This document shows, one piece after another, positions 6,790-13,347 of a stretch of 35,239 nucleotides of DNA. The stretch is from JACVRW01 sp046735115. Lineage in GTDB: Bacteria > Actinomycetota > Thermoleophilia > Solirubrobacterales > Thermoleophilaceae. The number at the start of each line of letters is the position of its first letter. The stretch's first letter is position 1. The stretch is taken from the NCBI GenBank assembly GCA_046735115.1, contig JBKPSR010000084.1, forward strand, positions 1 to 35,239, in the 5' to 3' direction. The notes under the pieces were generated by a model. The model saw only the letters and a list, made by a program, of their open reading frames with translations. It searched no databases and had not been told where the DNA came from. The position numbers and the translations under genes are program-made.

Positions 6790-7863
6790 GGTCGCGACCA
6801 GCACCTTGATGCGCGCGACCGCGTTGTTCGCGAACCCCTTGAGGTTCCACGGGGGCTCGAGCGGCTGCGTGTTGCCGGCACTGTCCGTGGCCCGCGAGCA
6901 GAGCTCGTACTGGCCCGGCTGGGCGTCCCAGTCGAGGCGGAACCCCCGCCACGCGTGAGGGCCCAGCGGCGGGTCGAGAGCCGCGTCGGCAAAGCTCGCC
7001 CCGCCGTCGGTCGAGATCTCGACCCGCTCGATCGGGCCGTGCCCCGACCAGGCGCGGCCGGTGAGCGGCACGGGGCCCGGCTCGAGATGGCGCTCGCGGG
7101 TCAGGAAGTCGGGCACGCCGGGTGGGACCATCAGCGAGCGCGGCTGCATTCTGGTCACGGGCTCGCCCGGGTCCCCCTCGGCCTGATAGATCCGGTAGCT
7201 GACGGCGTTCTGGTAGCCCTCGAACGGCTCCTCCAGCACGGTGATCCGCGTCAGCCACTTCACGTTCTGCATGCCGTACCAGCCCGGCACCACGAGCCTC
7301 AGCGGGAAGCCGTGCTGCGGCGGCAGCGGAGCGCCGTTCATCTCGTACACGAGCAGCGCGTTGCGCGCCTCCGCGATCGGGAGCGCGCGCTCGTAGGCCT
7401 GCGGCACGCCTCCCTCGACTCCTCGGTCGAGGGCACTGAACAGGAGCTCGAGCGCGTCTGCGCTCGGACCCGCCTCCTCGAGGAGCGGAGCGAGCGGGGT
7501 CCCTCCCCACTCCGCCGTCCCCACGGCCTCGGTCAGCCACGGCTGGCTCATGGGACGCGGCTCGAGGAGCGCACGGCCGTTGCCGGCGCACTCGAAGGTG
7601 ATGGGCTGTGCCGTACGCTCCCGCTTCTTCAGGGCATCGAGGGTGAGCGTGATGGGGCGCTCGACCGCCCCTCCGATCTCGAGCTGGAACGTCTCGGGAT
7701 CGACCGCGGGGATGTCGTAATGGATCAGCAGATAGTGGAGGCCCGGCGGCGTGATGTCGTGCCGTAGCGCCTCGAGCGGCAGGGCGTGGTTGCGAGCCGC
7801 GAGCCGCAGCTCGTTCTGGGTGATGCCGGCGTCTGAGACCTTGCCGGCGAGGGCGCCTTCCAT
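6787..7863 (-). CDS. Sulfite-oxidase-like molybdopterin-dependent oxidoreductase
   Basis: This 358-residue protein has the Oxidored_molyb fold (about 45-225) followed by a Mo-co dimerisation domain (about 235-350, including S-T-D-G-G-A-S-F). Cys92 in F-E-C-A-G-N-G-R is the conserved thiolate ligand of molybdenum, and HGFPLRLVVPGWYGMQNVKW (194-213) is the pterin-binding stretch of sulfite oxidases. There is no Tat or Sec signal and no cytochrome b5 domain, so it is probably a cytosolic enzyme with an unknown electron acceptor. Sulfite is the likely but unproven substrate. TAGAGT lies 6 nt before the ATG, suggesting its own, leaderless promoter. Confidence 0.92.
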   Translation of the reverse strand: MEGALAGKVSDAGITQNELRLAARNHALPLEALRHDITPPGLHYLLIHYDIPAVDPETFQLEIGGAVERPITLTLDALKKRERTAQPITFECAGNGRALLEPRPMSQPWLTEAVGTAEWGGTPLAPLLEEAGPSADALELLFSALDRGVEGGVPQAYERALPIAEARNALLVYEMNGAPLPPQHGFPLRLVVPGWYGMQNVKWLTRITVLEEPFEGYQNAVSYRIYQAEGDPGEPVTRMQPRSLMVPPGVPDFLTRERHLEPGPVPLTGRAWSGHGPIERVEISTDGGASFADAALDPPLGPHAWRGFRLDWDAQPGQYELCSRATDSAGNTQPLEPPWNLKGFANNAVARIKVLVAT

Positions 7864-7869
7864 GCCGCG

Positions 7870-7875
7870 ACTCTA
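7870..7875 (-). promoter_or_regulatory. -10 box of the molybdoenzyme gene, leaderless arrangement
   Basis: The minus-strand sequence GGTTAGAGT ends 6 nt before the ATG at 7863. TAGAGT is identical to the -10 box assigned to ftsZ and murC in this window. The spacing puts the expected transcription start on the start codon. It sits in the 23-bp gap after the upstream small membrane gene. Confidence 0.45.
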
Positions 7876-7886
7876 ACCCTCTGGCG

Positions 7887-8159
7887 CTACGCGCGGAAGA
7901 GGCCCGAGTCGAAGTCGGTGGCGAGGCCCAGGATCACCGCCAACAGGCCGGCGCAGACCACTGCGAGAGCGACCCAGAACGCGGCGCGTGCTCCCGAGGC
8001 GTACGCGTAGCCCCCCGCCACGAGGCCGACCAGGAGGCCGAGCGGGAAGAAGATGACCATGCTGATCGCCGCTGCCACGGCGAGCACCCAGGACGCCTGG
8101 CGGTCGCGTCTCCGTGAGAGGTCCCGCTCCTGCGGGGCGATGCCGCCGAGGCCGCTCAT
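7887..8159 (-). CDS. Small membrane protein of unknown function
   Basis: This 90-residue protein has a charged N-terminus (Q-E-R-D-L-S-R-R-R-D-R at about 11-20) followed by two hydrophobic segments (about 23-49 and 57-80) and a short acidic C-terminus. The ATG at 8159 is preceded by GGAAAG at a suitable distance, which favours it over a longer shadow frame. I do not recognise a family. It lies between gcvPB and the molybdoenzyme, all on the minus strand. A separate promoter-like box follows it, so a shared function with the molybdoenzyme is not implied. Confidence 0.75.
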   Translation of the reverse strand: MSGLGGIAPQERDLSRRRDRQASWVLAVAAAISMVIFFPLGLLVGLVAGGYAYASGARAAFWVALAVVCAGLLAVILGLATDFDSGLFRA

Positions 8160-8209
8160 GCTTTCCGCATTCCCCGCGGCGGCTCCAGCGCAAACGACGA
8201 GCGTTGAAA

Positions 8210-9688
8210 TCAGCCCTTGTCAGGCCGCCAGCGCACGACCGGTCGCTTCGCTGCCCCGGCCTCGTCCAGCCGCCGCACCGGCGTGGTGTGCGGGGCGGTT
8301 CGGGCGACCTCGGGCTCCTCCTTCGCCTCCTCGAGGATCGCGCGCACGACCTCGGCGAAGTGGTCCAAGCGCTCCTTGGTCTCGGTCTCGGTCGGCTCGA
8401 TCATCAGCGCCTCGTCGACGAGCAGCGGGAAGTACACCGTCGGCGGGTGCACGTCGTGGTCGAGCATCCGCTTCGCGATGTCGAGCGTCCTGACGCCGAG
8501 CTCCTCCTTCGCTCCCCGGCCCGACACCACGAACTCGTGCATGCAGGTCCGGTCGAAGGCGATCGGGAGGTACTCGGCGATCCCGGGCTCGGCCAGCAAT
8601 GCCTTGAGGTAGTTCGCGTTCAACACCGCTACCTCGGACACGTCCTTCAGCCCGTCGCCGCCGAGCGAGCAGATGTAGGCGTACGAGCGCACGAACACCC
8701 CGAAGTTCCCCTGGAAGCCGCGCAGCTTCCCGATCGACTGCGGGCGGTCGAAGTCCAGGTCGAAGCGGCCGTCACGCTCGACCACCTGCGGGATCGGCAG
8801 GAACGGCTCGATCCGGTCGGAGCACGCGATCGGCCCGGCGCCCGGCCCGCCGCCGCCGTGCGGCTGCGTGAACGTCTTGTGCAGGTTGAAGTGGACGATG
8901 TCGAAGCCCATGTCGCCCGGCCTCGCGATGCCCATCACCGCGTTCAGGTTCGCGCCGTCGTAGTAGAGCGTCGCGCCGGCGTCGTGGACGATCTGGGCGA
9001 TCTCCCAGATGTTGCGGTCGAACACGCCGAGGGTGTTCGGGTTGGTGAGCATAAGGCAGGCCACGTCGTCGTCCAGTTTCGCGCGCAGGTCGTCGAAGTC
9101 GACGCCGCCGTCGTCGGCGGTGCCCACCTTCACGACCTCGTAGCCGGCCATCGTGACGGTGGCGGGGTTCGTGCCGTGAGCCGTGTCGGGGGTGAGGACC
9201 TTCGTCCGCTTCTCACCGCGGTCGCGGTGGTACGCCCGCGTGAGGAGTAGCCCCGTCAGCTCGCCGTGCGACCCGGCGCTCGGCTGCAGCGAGACGTGCG
9301 GCAGGCCGGCGATCTCCCCAAGCGCCACCTGGAGGTTCCACATCAGCTCAAGGGCGCCCTGCGCGTACTCGGGGTCCTGCAGCGGGTGGAGCCGCGCGTG
9401 GCCCGGCAGCGCCGCCACCCGCTCGTGCAGCTTCGGGTTGTGCTTCATCGTGCACGACCCGAGCGGGTAGAAGCCCTTGTCCAGGTGGAAGTTCTTCGAC
9501 GAGAGCGTCGTGTAGTGGCGTACCAGCTCGGGCTCCGAGATCTCGGGCAGCTCAGCCGGCCGCTCCCGGATCGCCTCGGCGGGGAGCAGCTCCTCGACGG
9601 GCAGCTCCGGCACGTCGGTCTCCGGCGCAACGAATGCGCGACGACCGTCGCGGGACCGCTCGAAGACCGTGACGGTGTCGTCACTCAT
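8210..9688 (-). CDS. gcvPB: Glycine dehydrogenase (decarboxylating) subunit 2
   Basis: This 492-residue protein is the C-terminal half of the split P-protein of the glycine cleavage system. It carries the PLP: Lys271 in F-N-L-H-K-T-F-T-Q-P-H-G-G-G-G is the Schiff-base lysine. L-D-K-G-F-Y-P-L-G-S-C-T-M-K (69-82) and D-T-A-H-G-T-N-P-A (168-176) are family signatures. With GcvPA it decarboxylates glycine and passes the aminomethyl group to lipoyl-GcvH. The ATG overlaps the gcvPA stop as ATGA, so the two subunits are translationally coupled, fitting their equal stoichiometry. The C-terminus has a ~25-residue polar extension. Confidence 0.97.
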   Translation of the reverse strand: MSDDTVTVFERSRDGRRAFVAPETDVPELPVEELLPAEAIRERPAELPEISEPELVRHYTTLSSKNFHLDKGFYPLGSCTMKHNPKLHERVAALPGHARLHPLQDPEYAQGALELMWNLQVALGEIAGLPHVSLQPSAGSHGELTGLLLTRAYHRDRGEKRTKVLTPDTAHGTNPATVTMAGYEVVKVGTADDGGVDFDDLRAKLDDDVACLMLTNPNTLGVFDRNIWEIAQIVHDAGATLYYDGANLNAVMGIARPGDMGFDIVHFNLHKTFTQPHGGGGPGAGPIACSDRIEPFLPIPQVVERDGRFDLDFDRPQSIGKLRGFQGNFGVFVRSYAYICSLGGDGLKDVSEVAVLNANYLKALLAEPGIAEYLPIAFDRTCMHEFVVSGRGAKEELGVRTLDIAKRMLDHDVHPPTVYFPLLVDEALMIEPTETETKERLDHFAEVVRAILEEAKEEPEVARTAPHTTPVRRLDEAGAAKRPVVRWRPDKG

Positions 9689-11034
9689 ACAGTCACCTGG
9701 GCTGGCCGGGGTGCGCCGACGACTTCGGCGAGTCGGTCAATGTGCTCCTTGGTGCGTCGTTCCGTGACGGCAATCAAAAGACCGTCAGAAAACTCGGGGT
9801 AATCGCGACGGAGCGGATAGCCCGGATTGATGCCCGCGTCGCGGGCACGGGATATGACGGCGTCCAGGTCGGGCACCTGCACCGCGAACTCGCGCACCAC
9901 GGGGCCCGGGTTGATCGCCTCGAGCCCCAGCGCCTCGCGCGCGTAGTGCGTGCGGCGCAGGAGCAGCTCGCCCAGCTCCACGAACCCGCGCTTCCCGAGC
10001 CAGGACAGGTACACGACGCCCGCCAGGGCGTTCAGCGCCTGCGCGGTGCAGATGTTGTGCGTGGCCTTCTCACGCCGGATGTGCTGCTCGCGGGTCTGGA
10101 GCGTCAGCACGAAGCCGCGGCGCCCATCCACGTCACGCGTCTCGCCCGCGATTCGACCGGGCATCCTCCGGATGAAGCGCTCGTCGGCCGCGAAGAACCC
10201 GAACGACGGACCGCCGAAGTCCAGCCGGTTGCCAAGCGTCTGTCCCTCGCCGACGCACAGGTCGGCGCCGAGCTCCCCCGGCGGCTTCAGGACCGAGAGC
10301 GGTATCGGGTCGGCGGCGCACACGAGCAGTCCGCCCGTGCGCTTGCCGGCCTCGCTGAGAGCGCCCAGGTCCTCGACCGTGCCGAGGAAGTTCGGCTGCT
10401 GCACGAAGACGGCCGCGGTGTCGTCGTCGACGGCGGCGGCGATTGCCTCGGCGTCGGTGGCGGCCTCGTCGTCGAGCGGCGTCTCCACGACCTCCATGCC
10501 GAATCCCGCGGCGTGCGTGCGAAGCGCGGCGCGGGAGTGCGGGTGGAGCCCGCGACTTGCCACCAGCTTCCTGCGCTTCGTCTCTAGCTTCGCCATGTAG
10601 CCGGCCGCCGCGACCGCGCTCGGCCCTTCGTATACCGACGCGTTCGACACGGGCAGCCCGGTCAGCTCCGAGATCGCCGTCTGGAACTCGAACATCACCT
10701 GGAGGCTGCCCTGCGAGACCTCTGGCTGGTATGGCGTGTATGGGGTAAGGAACTCGGACCGTAAGAGGAGCGTGTCGATCAGCGCGGGCACGTAGTGGTC
10801 GTACATGCCGGCCCCGAGGAAGGTGATCTCGTCCTCGGTGCTCCTGTTCCGCGCGGCCAGCGCGGCGAGATGCTCGTACACCTCCTGCTCGGATCTGCCC
10901 GGCGGCAGGTCCATCTCGATAGCCAGCCGCACCGTCTCCGGGATGTCGGCGAACAGCTCCTCGAGCGAGTCGACGCCGATCGCGCCGAGCATGGCGCGCA
11001 GGTCCTCTTCTGTGACTCCCGTGTAGCGGCTCAT
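9685..11034 (-). CDS. gcvPA: Glycine dehydrogenase (decarboxylating) subunit 1
   Basis: This 449-residue protein is the N-terminal half of the split P-protein and forms the alpha2beta2 enzyme with GcvPB. Recognisable stretches are M-Y-D-H-Y-V-P (about 77-83), the T-P-Y-T-P-Y-Q-P-E-V-S-Q-G segment, and G-E-G-Q-T-L-G-N-R-L-D-F-G-G-P; the PLP lysine belongs to the other subunit. The ATG at 11034 has GAGG 4 nt upstream and lies 15 nt after the gcvH stop. It sits third in the order gcvT-gcvH-gcvPA-gcvPB. Confidence 0.97.
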   Translation of the reverse strand: MSRYTGVTEEDLRAMLGAIGVDSLEELFADIPETVRLAIEMDLPPGRSEQEVYEHLAALAARNRSTEDEITFLGAGMYDHYVPALIDTLLLRSEFLTPYTPYQPEVSQGSLQVMFEFQTAISELTGLPVSNASVYEGPSAVAAAGYMAKLETKRRKLVASRGLHPHSRAALRTHAAGFGMEVVETPLDDEAATDAEAIAAAVDDDTAAVFVQQPNFLGTVEDLGALSEAGKRTGGLLVCAADPIPLSVLKPPGELGADLCVGEGQTLGNRLDFGGPSFGFFAADERFIRRMPGRIAGETRDVDGRRGFVLTLQTREQHIRREKATHNICTAQALNALAGVVYLSWLGKRGFVELGELLLRRTHYAREALGLEAINPGPVVREFAVQVPDLDAVISRARDAGINPGYPLRRDYPEFSDGLLIAVTERRTKEHIDRLAEVVGAPRPAQVTV

Positions 11035-11049
11035 CCGGCCTCTACGACG

Positions 11050-11445
11050 TTAGCTACCCGATTGGAGCAACTCCCTGTACGCGTTCACATCCATCAGCTG
11101 GTCCACCTCCGCCGGGTCGGAGAGCCGCACCTTGACCATCCAGCCCTCTCCGTAGGGGTCCTGGTTGACCTTCTCCGGGCTGTCGGCGAGCGCCTCGTTC
11201 ACCTCGACGATCTCGCCCGACAGCGGCGCGAACACGTCCGACACCGCCTTGACGGACTCCACCTCGGCGTAGGCGTCGTCCTTCGACACCGAGGCGCCGA
11301 CCTCGGGCGGGTCGAAGAACACGACCTCGCCGAGCGCGTCCTGCGCGTACCACGTGATCCCGAAGGTGGCCTGATCGCCCTCGATGCGCGCCCAGTCATG
11401 CTCCTGGTGGTACCCCAGGTCCTCGGGGTAGCTGGCCTCAGCCAC
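11050..11445 (-). CDS. gcvH: Glycine cleavage system H protein
   Basis: This 131-residue lipoyl carrier shuttles the aminomethyl and reduced-lipoyl intermediates between the P, T and L proteins. The lipoylated lysine is Lys66 in E-S-V-K-A-V, and the start G-Y-H-Q-E-H-D-W is typical. The GTG start overlaps the gcvT 3' end by 8 bp. I chose it because a strong GGAAGGAG lies 4 nt upstream. No dihydrolipoyl dehydrogenase gene is nearby, so the L protein must come from elsewhere. Confidence 0.96.
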   Translation of the reverse strand: MAEASYPEDLGYHQEHDWARIEGDQATFGITWYAQDALGEVVFFDPPEVGASVSKDDAYAEVESVKAVSDVFAPLSGEIVEVNEALADSPEKVNQDPYGEGWMVKVRLSDPAEVDQLMDVNAYRELLQSGS

Positions 11446-12520
11446 TGGTCTCCTTCCGGTAGAGCGGTTTCTCCCTCACCTCGGCGGCACGCGGCTTGCC
11501 GCGCACGTCCACCTCGAGCGTCGTGCCCGGCGCCGCCGCGGCCACCGGCACATACCCCATGCCGATGCCCACGTCGAGGCACGGCGAGAGCGAACCGCTC
11601 GTGACGACGCCCTCGCCCTGCTCCGTGTGCATCGGGTTGCCCTGTCGGGGGATGCCCGGCCCGGTAAAGGCGAAGGGGACGAGCGCGTCGGCCGGCTCGA
11701 ACCCGCGTAGCGAGTCAGCGCCGATGAAGCCCGTGTCGAGCTTGCAGCACCAGGCGAGCCCGGCCTCGATCGGGTTGCGCTCCTCGGACAGGTCGTTCCC
11801 GTACAGGTGGAAGCAGACCTCGAGGCGCAGGGTGTCGCGTGCGCCGAGCCCTACCGGCGCCACGCCCCGCTCCAAGAGGGCATCCCAGACGGCCGCGGCC
11901 CCGTCGGGCGGGATCAAGATCTCGACGCCGTCCTCTCCGGTGTAGCCCGTGCCGCAGACCAGGCACTCGGCACCGGCTACCCGCAGCTCCGCGGTCCGCA
12001 TCCGCGCAGGCAGCTCGCCATCGGCGATGCGATCGACCGCCGCGCGCGCGTCTGGGCCCTGAACCGCCAGCATCGCCCAGCGCTCGTGAGCATCGCTCAC
12101 GTCCACGTCGAAGTCGCCCGCGTGGTCGCGGAACCATGCGAGGTCCTTGTCGTGGTTCGAGGCGTTTGTGACGGTCAGGAAGCGGCCGTCACCCAGTCTG
12201 TATGTGAAGAGGTCGTCCAGCACTCCGCCGTCCTCGCGGCAGAGCACCGAGTACTGCGCCCCGCGCTCGGCTATCCGCGAGACGTCGTTCGAGAGGATCC
12301 GCTGGAGGAACGCCTCGGCCTGCGGGCCGCTCGTCTCGATCTCGCCCATGTGCGAGACGTCGAACACGCCCGAGCGCGTCCGAACCGCCACGTGCTCCTG
12401 GCGGATGCCCTCGTACTGCACGGGCATCTCCCAACCGGCGAACGGGACGAGCCGGGCACCGGCACGCTCGTGGCGCTCGAACAGCGGGGTCCGGCGGAGG
12501 GTGTCGGCGGCGGGCGGCAA
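11438..12520 (-). CDS. gcvT: Glycine cleavage system T protein (aminomethyltransferase)
   Basis: This 360-residue folate enzyme transfers the methylene from aminomethyl-GcvH to tetrahydrofolate and releases ammonia. F-A-G-W-E-M-P-V-Q-Y (27-36), V-F-D-V-S-H-M-G-E-I and N-D-V-S-R-I belong to the N-terminal folate domain; G-T-G-Y-T-G-E-D-G and L-G-A-R-D-T-L-R-L-E follow. The only suitable start giving the full N-terminus is TTG at 12520. It lacks a Shine-Dalgarno site, but TAACCT lies 8 nt upstream. Only 25 bp separate it from the peroxiredoxin stop, so there is no room for a glycine riboswitch here. Confidence 0.95.
   Translation of the reverse strand: MPPAADTLRRTPLFERHERAGARLVPFAGWEMPVQYEGIRQEHVAVRTRSGVFDVSHMGEIETSGPQAEAFLQRILSNDVSRIAERGAQYSVLCREDGGVLDDLFTYRLGDGRFLTVTNASNHDKDLAWFRDHAGDFDVDVSDAHERWAMLAVQGPDARAAVDRIADGELPARMRTAELRVAGAECLVCGTGYTGEDGVEILIPPDGAAAVWDALLERGVAPVGLGARDTLRLEVCFHLYGNDLSEERNPIEAGLAWCCKLDTGFIGADSLRGFEPADALVPFAFTGPGIPRQGNPMHTEQGEGVVTSGSLSPCLDVGIGMGYVPVAAAAPGTTLEVDVRGKPRAAEVREKPLYRKETSG
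11450..11457 (-). promoter_or_regulatory. Strong Shine-Dalgarno of gcvH
   Basis: GGAAGGAG on the minus strand, inside the last codons of gcvT, 4 nt before the GTG start. It is one of only two strong ribosome binding sites I see in the window, and it decides the gcvH start. Confidence 0.7.
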
Positions 12521-12545
12521 CCGCCCGCAGGTTACCCCCTGGGGA

Positions 12546-13085
12546 TCAGGCGGCTATCCGGAGCGTCGGTTGGCCCGGCCTCCACGAGACCGGGCAGAGC
12601 TCGCCGGTGCGCAGCGCCTTCAGGATGCGAAGCGTCTCCTCGGGGTTGCGGCCGACGCTCTGGTCGGTGACGCTGACATGCCGGACGATCCCCTCAGGAT
12701 CGATGATGAACGTGCCGCGGAGCGCCGAGCCGTCGTCGTACTTGAGCACGCCATAGAGCCGGGTGAGCTCCTGCGCGGAGTCGGCGATGACCGGATAGTG
12801 GATCTCCGTGAGACCGGGGCTCGTCTCGAGCCAGGCGCGGTGCACGTGCCAGGAGTCGGTGCTGGCCGCCACGACGGACGCCTCCTCGAGCGCGAAGTCG
12901 GTCTCGAGCTCCGCGAAGCCGCGCAGCTCGGTCGGGCAGACGAAGGTGAAGTCGCGCGGATAGAAGAAGAGGACGGTCCAGCTGTCGCGCTGACGGCCGA
13001 TCTCCATGGTCACCGGCTCGGCCTCCGCACGGATGTAGGCCTCGACTGTGACGGGCGGCGCAGGGTCGCCGACCTTGATGCTCAC
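12546..13085 (-). CDS. 2-Cys peroxiredoxin (AhpC/Prx1 type)
   Basis: This 179-residue thiol peroxidase should reduce hydrogen peroxide and organic hydroperoxides. The peroxidatic cysteine is Cys50 in F-Y-P-R-D-F-T-F-V-C-P-T-E-L, and the resolving cysteine is Cys164 in E-L-C-P-V-S-W, the typical 2-Cys arrangement. Its reductant is unknown, as no AhpF or AhpD is adjacent. The GTG start overlaps the stop of the upstream 65-residue frame as GTGA. It lies at the head of the gcv operon, so glycine cleavage and peroxide defence may be co-expressed. Confidence 0.94.
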   Translation of the reverse strand: MSIKVGDPAPPVTVEAYIRAEAEPVTMEIGRQRDSWTVLFFYPRDFTFVCPTELRGFAELETDFALEEASVVAASTDSWHVHRAWLETSPGLTEIHYPVIADSAQELTRLYGVLKYDDGSALRGTFIIDPEGIVRHVSVTDQSVGRNPEETLRILKALRTGELCPVSWRPGQPTLRIAA

Positions 13086-13279
13086 TCAGTACGTCCTGGT
13101 TGTGATCCGTTCGCGCTCGCGCCCTCGGCGGCGCGCCGGCACTGATCCACGGCGACCGCAAGTCCAAGCCAGCCCGAAAACGGGAGATCGGGCGTATGCT
13201 CAGCCCGCAGGACGCCGCGGACGCCGTCAGGCTCCAGCACGAGCTCCACAGACGCGGTAACGGGTTCGACCGCTGGCAT
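13082..13279 (-). CDS. Probable 65-residue hypothetical protein
   Basis: The frame ends in a TGA that overlaps the peroxiredoxin GTG by 4 bp (GTGA), which suggests coupled translation. The residues include S-V-E-L-V-L-E-P-D-G-V-R-G-V-L-R, which reads like two beta strands, and F-S-G-W-L-G-L-A-V-A-V-D-Q, which reads like an amphipathic helix. G/C dominates third codon positions until the last dozen codons. The ATG at 13279 is my choice; the frame is open to 13333, but that part would cover most of the LuxR leader. I do not recognise a family. Confidence 0.5.
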   Translation of the reverse strand: MPAVEPVTASVELVLEPDGVRGVLRAEHTPDLPFSGWLGLAVAVDQCRRAAEGASANGSQPGRTE

Positions 13280-13313
13280 GCCACCATGGTCGCGGCAGGC
13301 GTCCCCCGTCGCA

Positions 13314-13329
13314 TCGGGGACACCCCCGA
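13314..13329. promoter_or_regulatory. Palindrome just upstream of the LuxR/ATPase regulator
   Basis: TCGGGG (13314-13319), ACAC, CCCCGA (13324-13329) form a perfect 6-bp inverted repeat. A further CCCCGAT at 13336-13342 could pair with the same left arm, so two exclusive hairpins are possible, the second ending 5 nt before the regulator ATG. It could be an operator for autoregulation or an RNA switch over the start codon. Confidence 0.4.
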
Positions 13330-13347
13330 ACACAACCCCGATCTTCG

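Noticed and set aside
5815..7767. 650-residue plus-strand frame opposite trpS and the molybdoenzyme
   Set aside because: It is composed of low-information His/Arg/Leu/Asp-rich sequence typical of an antisense shadow; both minus-strand genes have complete catalytic motifs.
12521..12545. Possible glycine riboswitch before gcvT
   Set aside because: Only 25 bp separate gcvT from the peroxiredoxin gene, far too short for the aptamer, and the region upstream of the first operon gene is also short.
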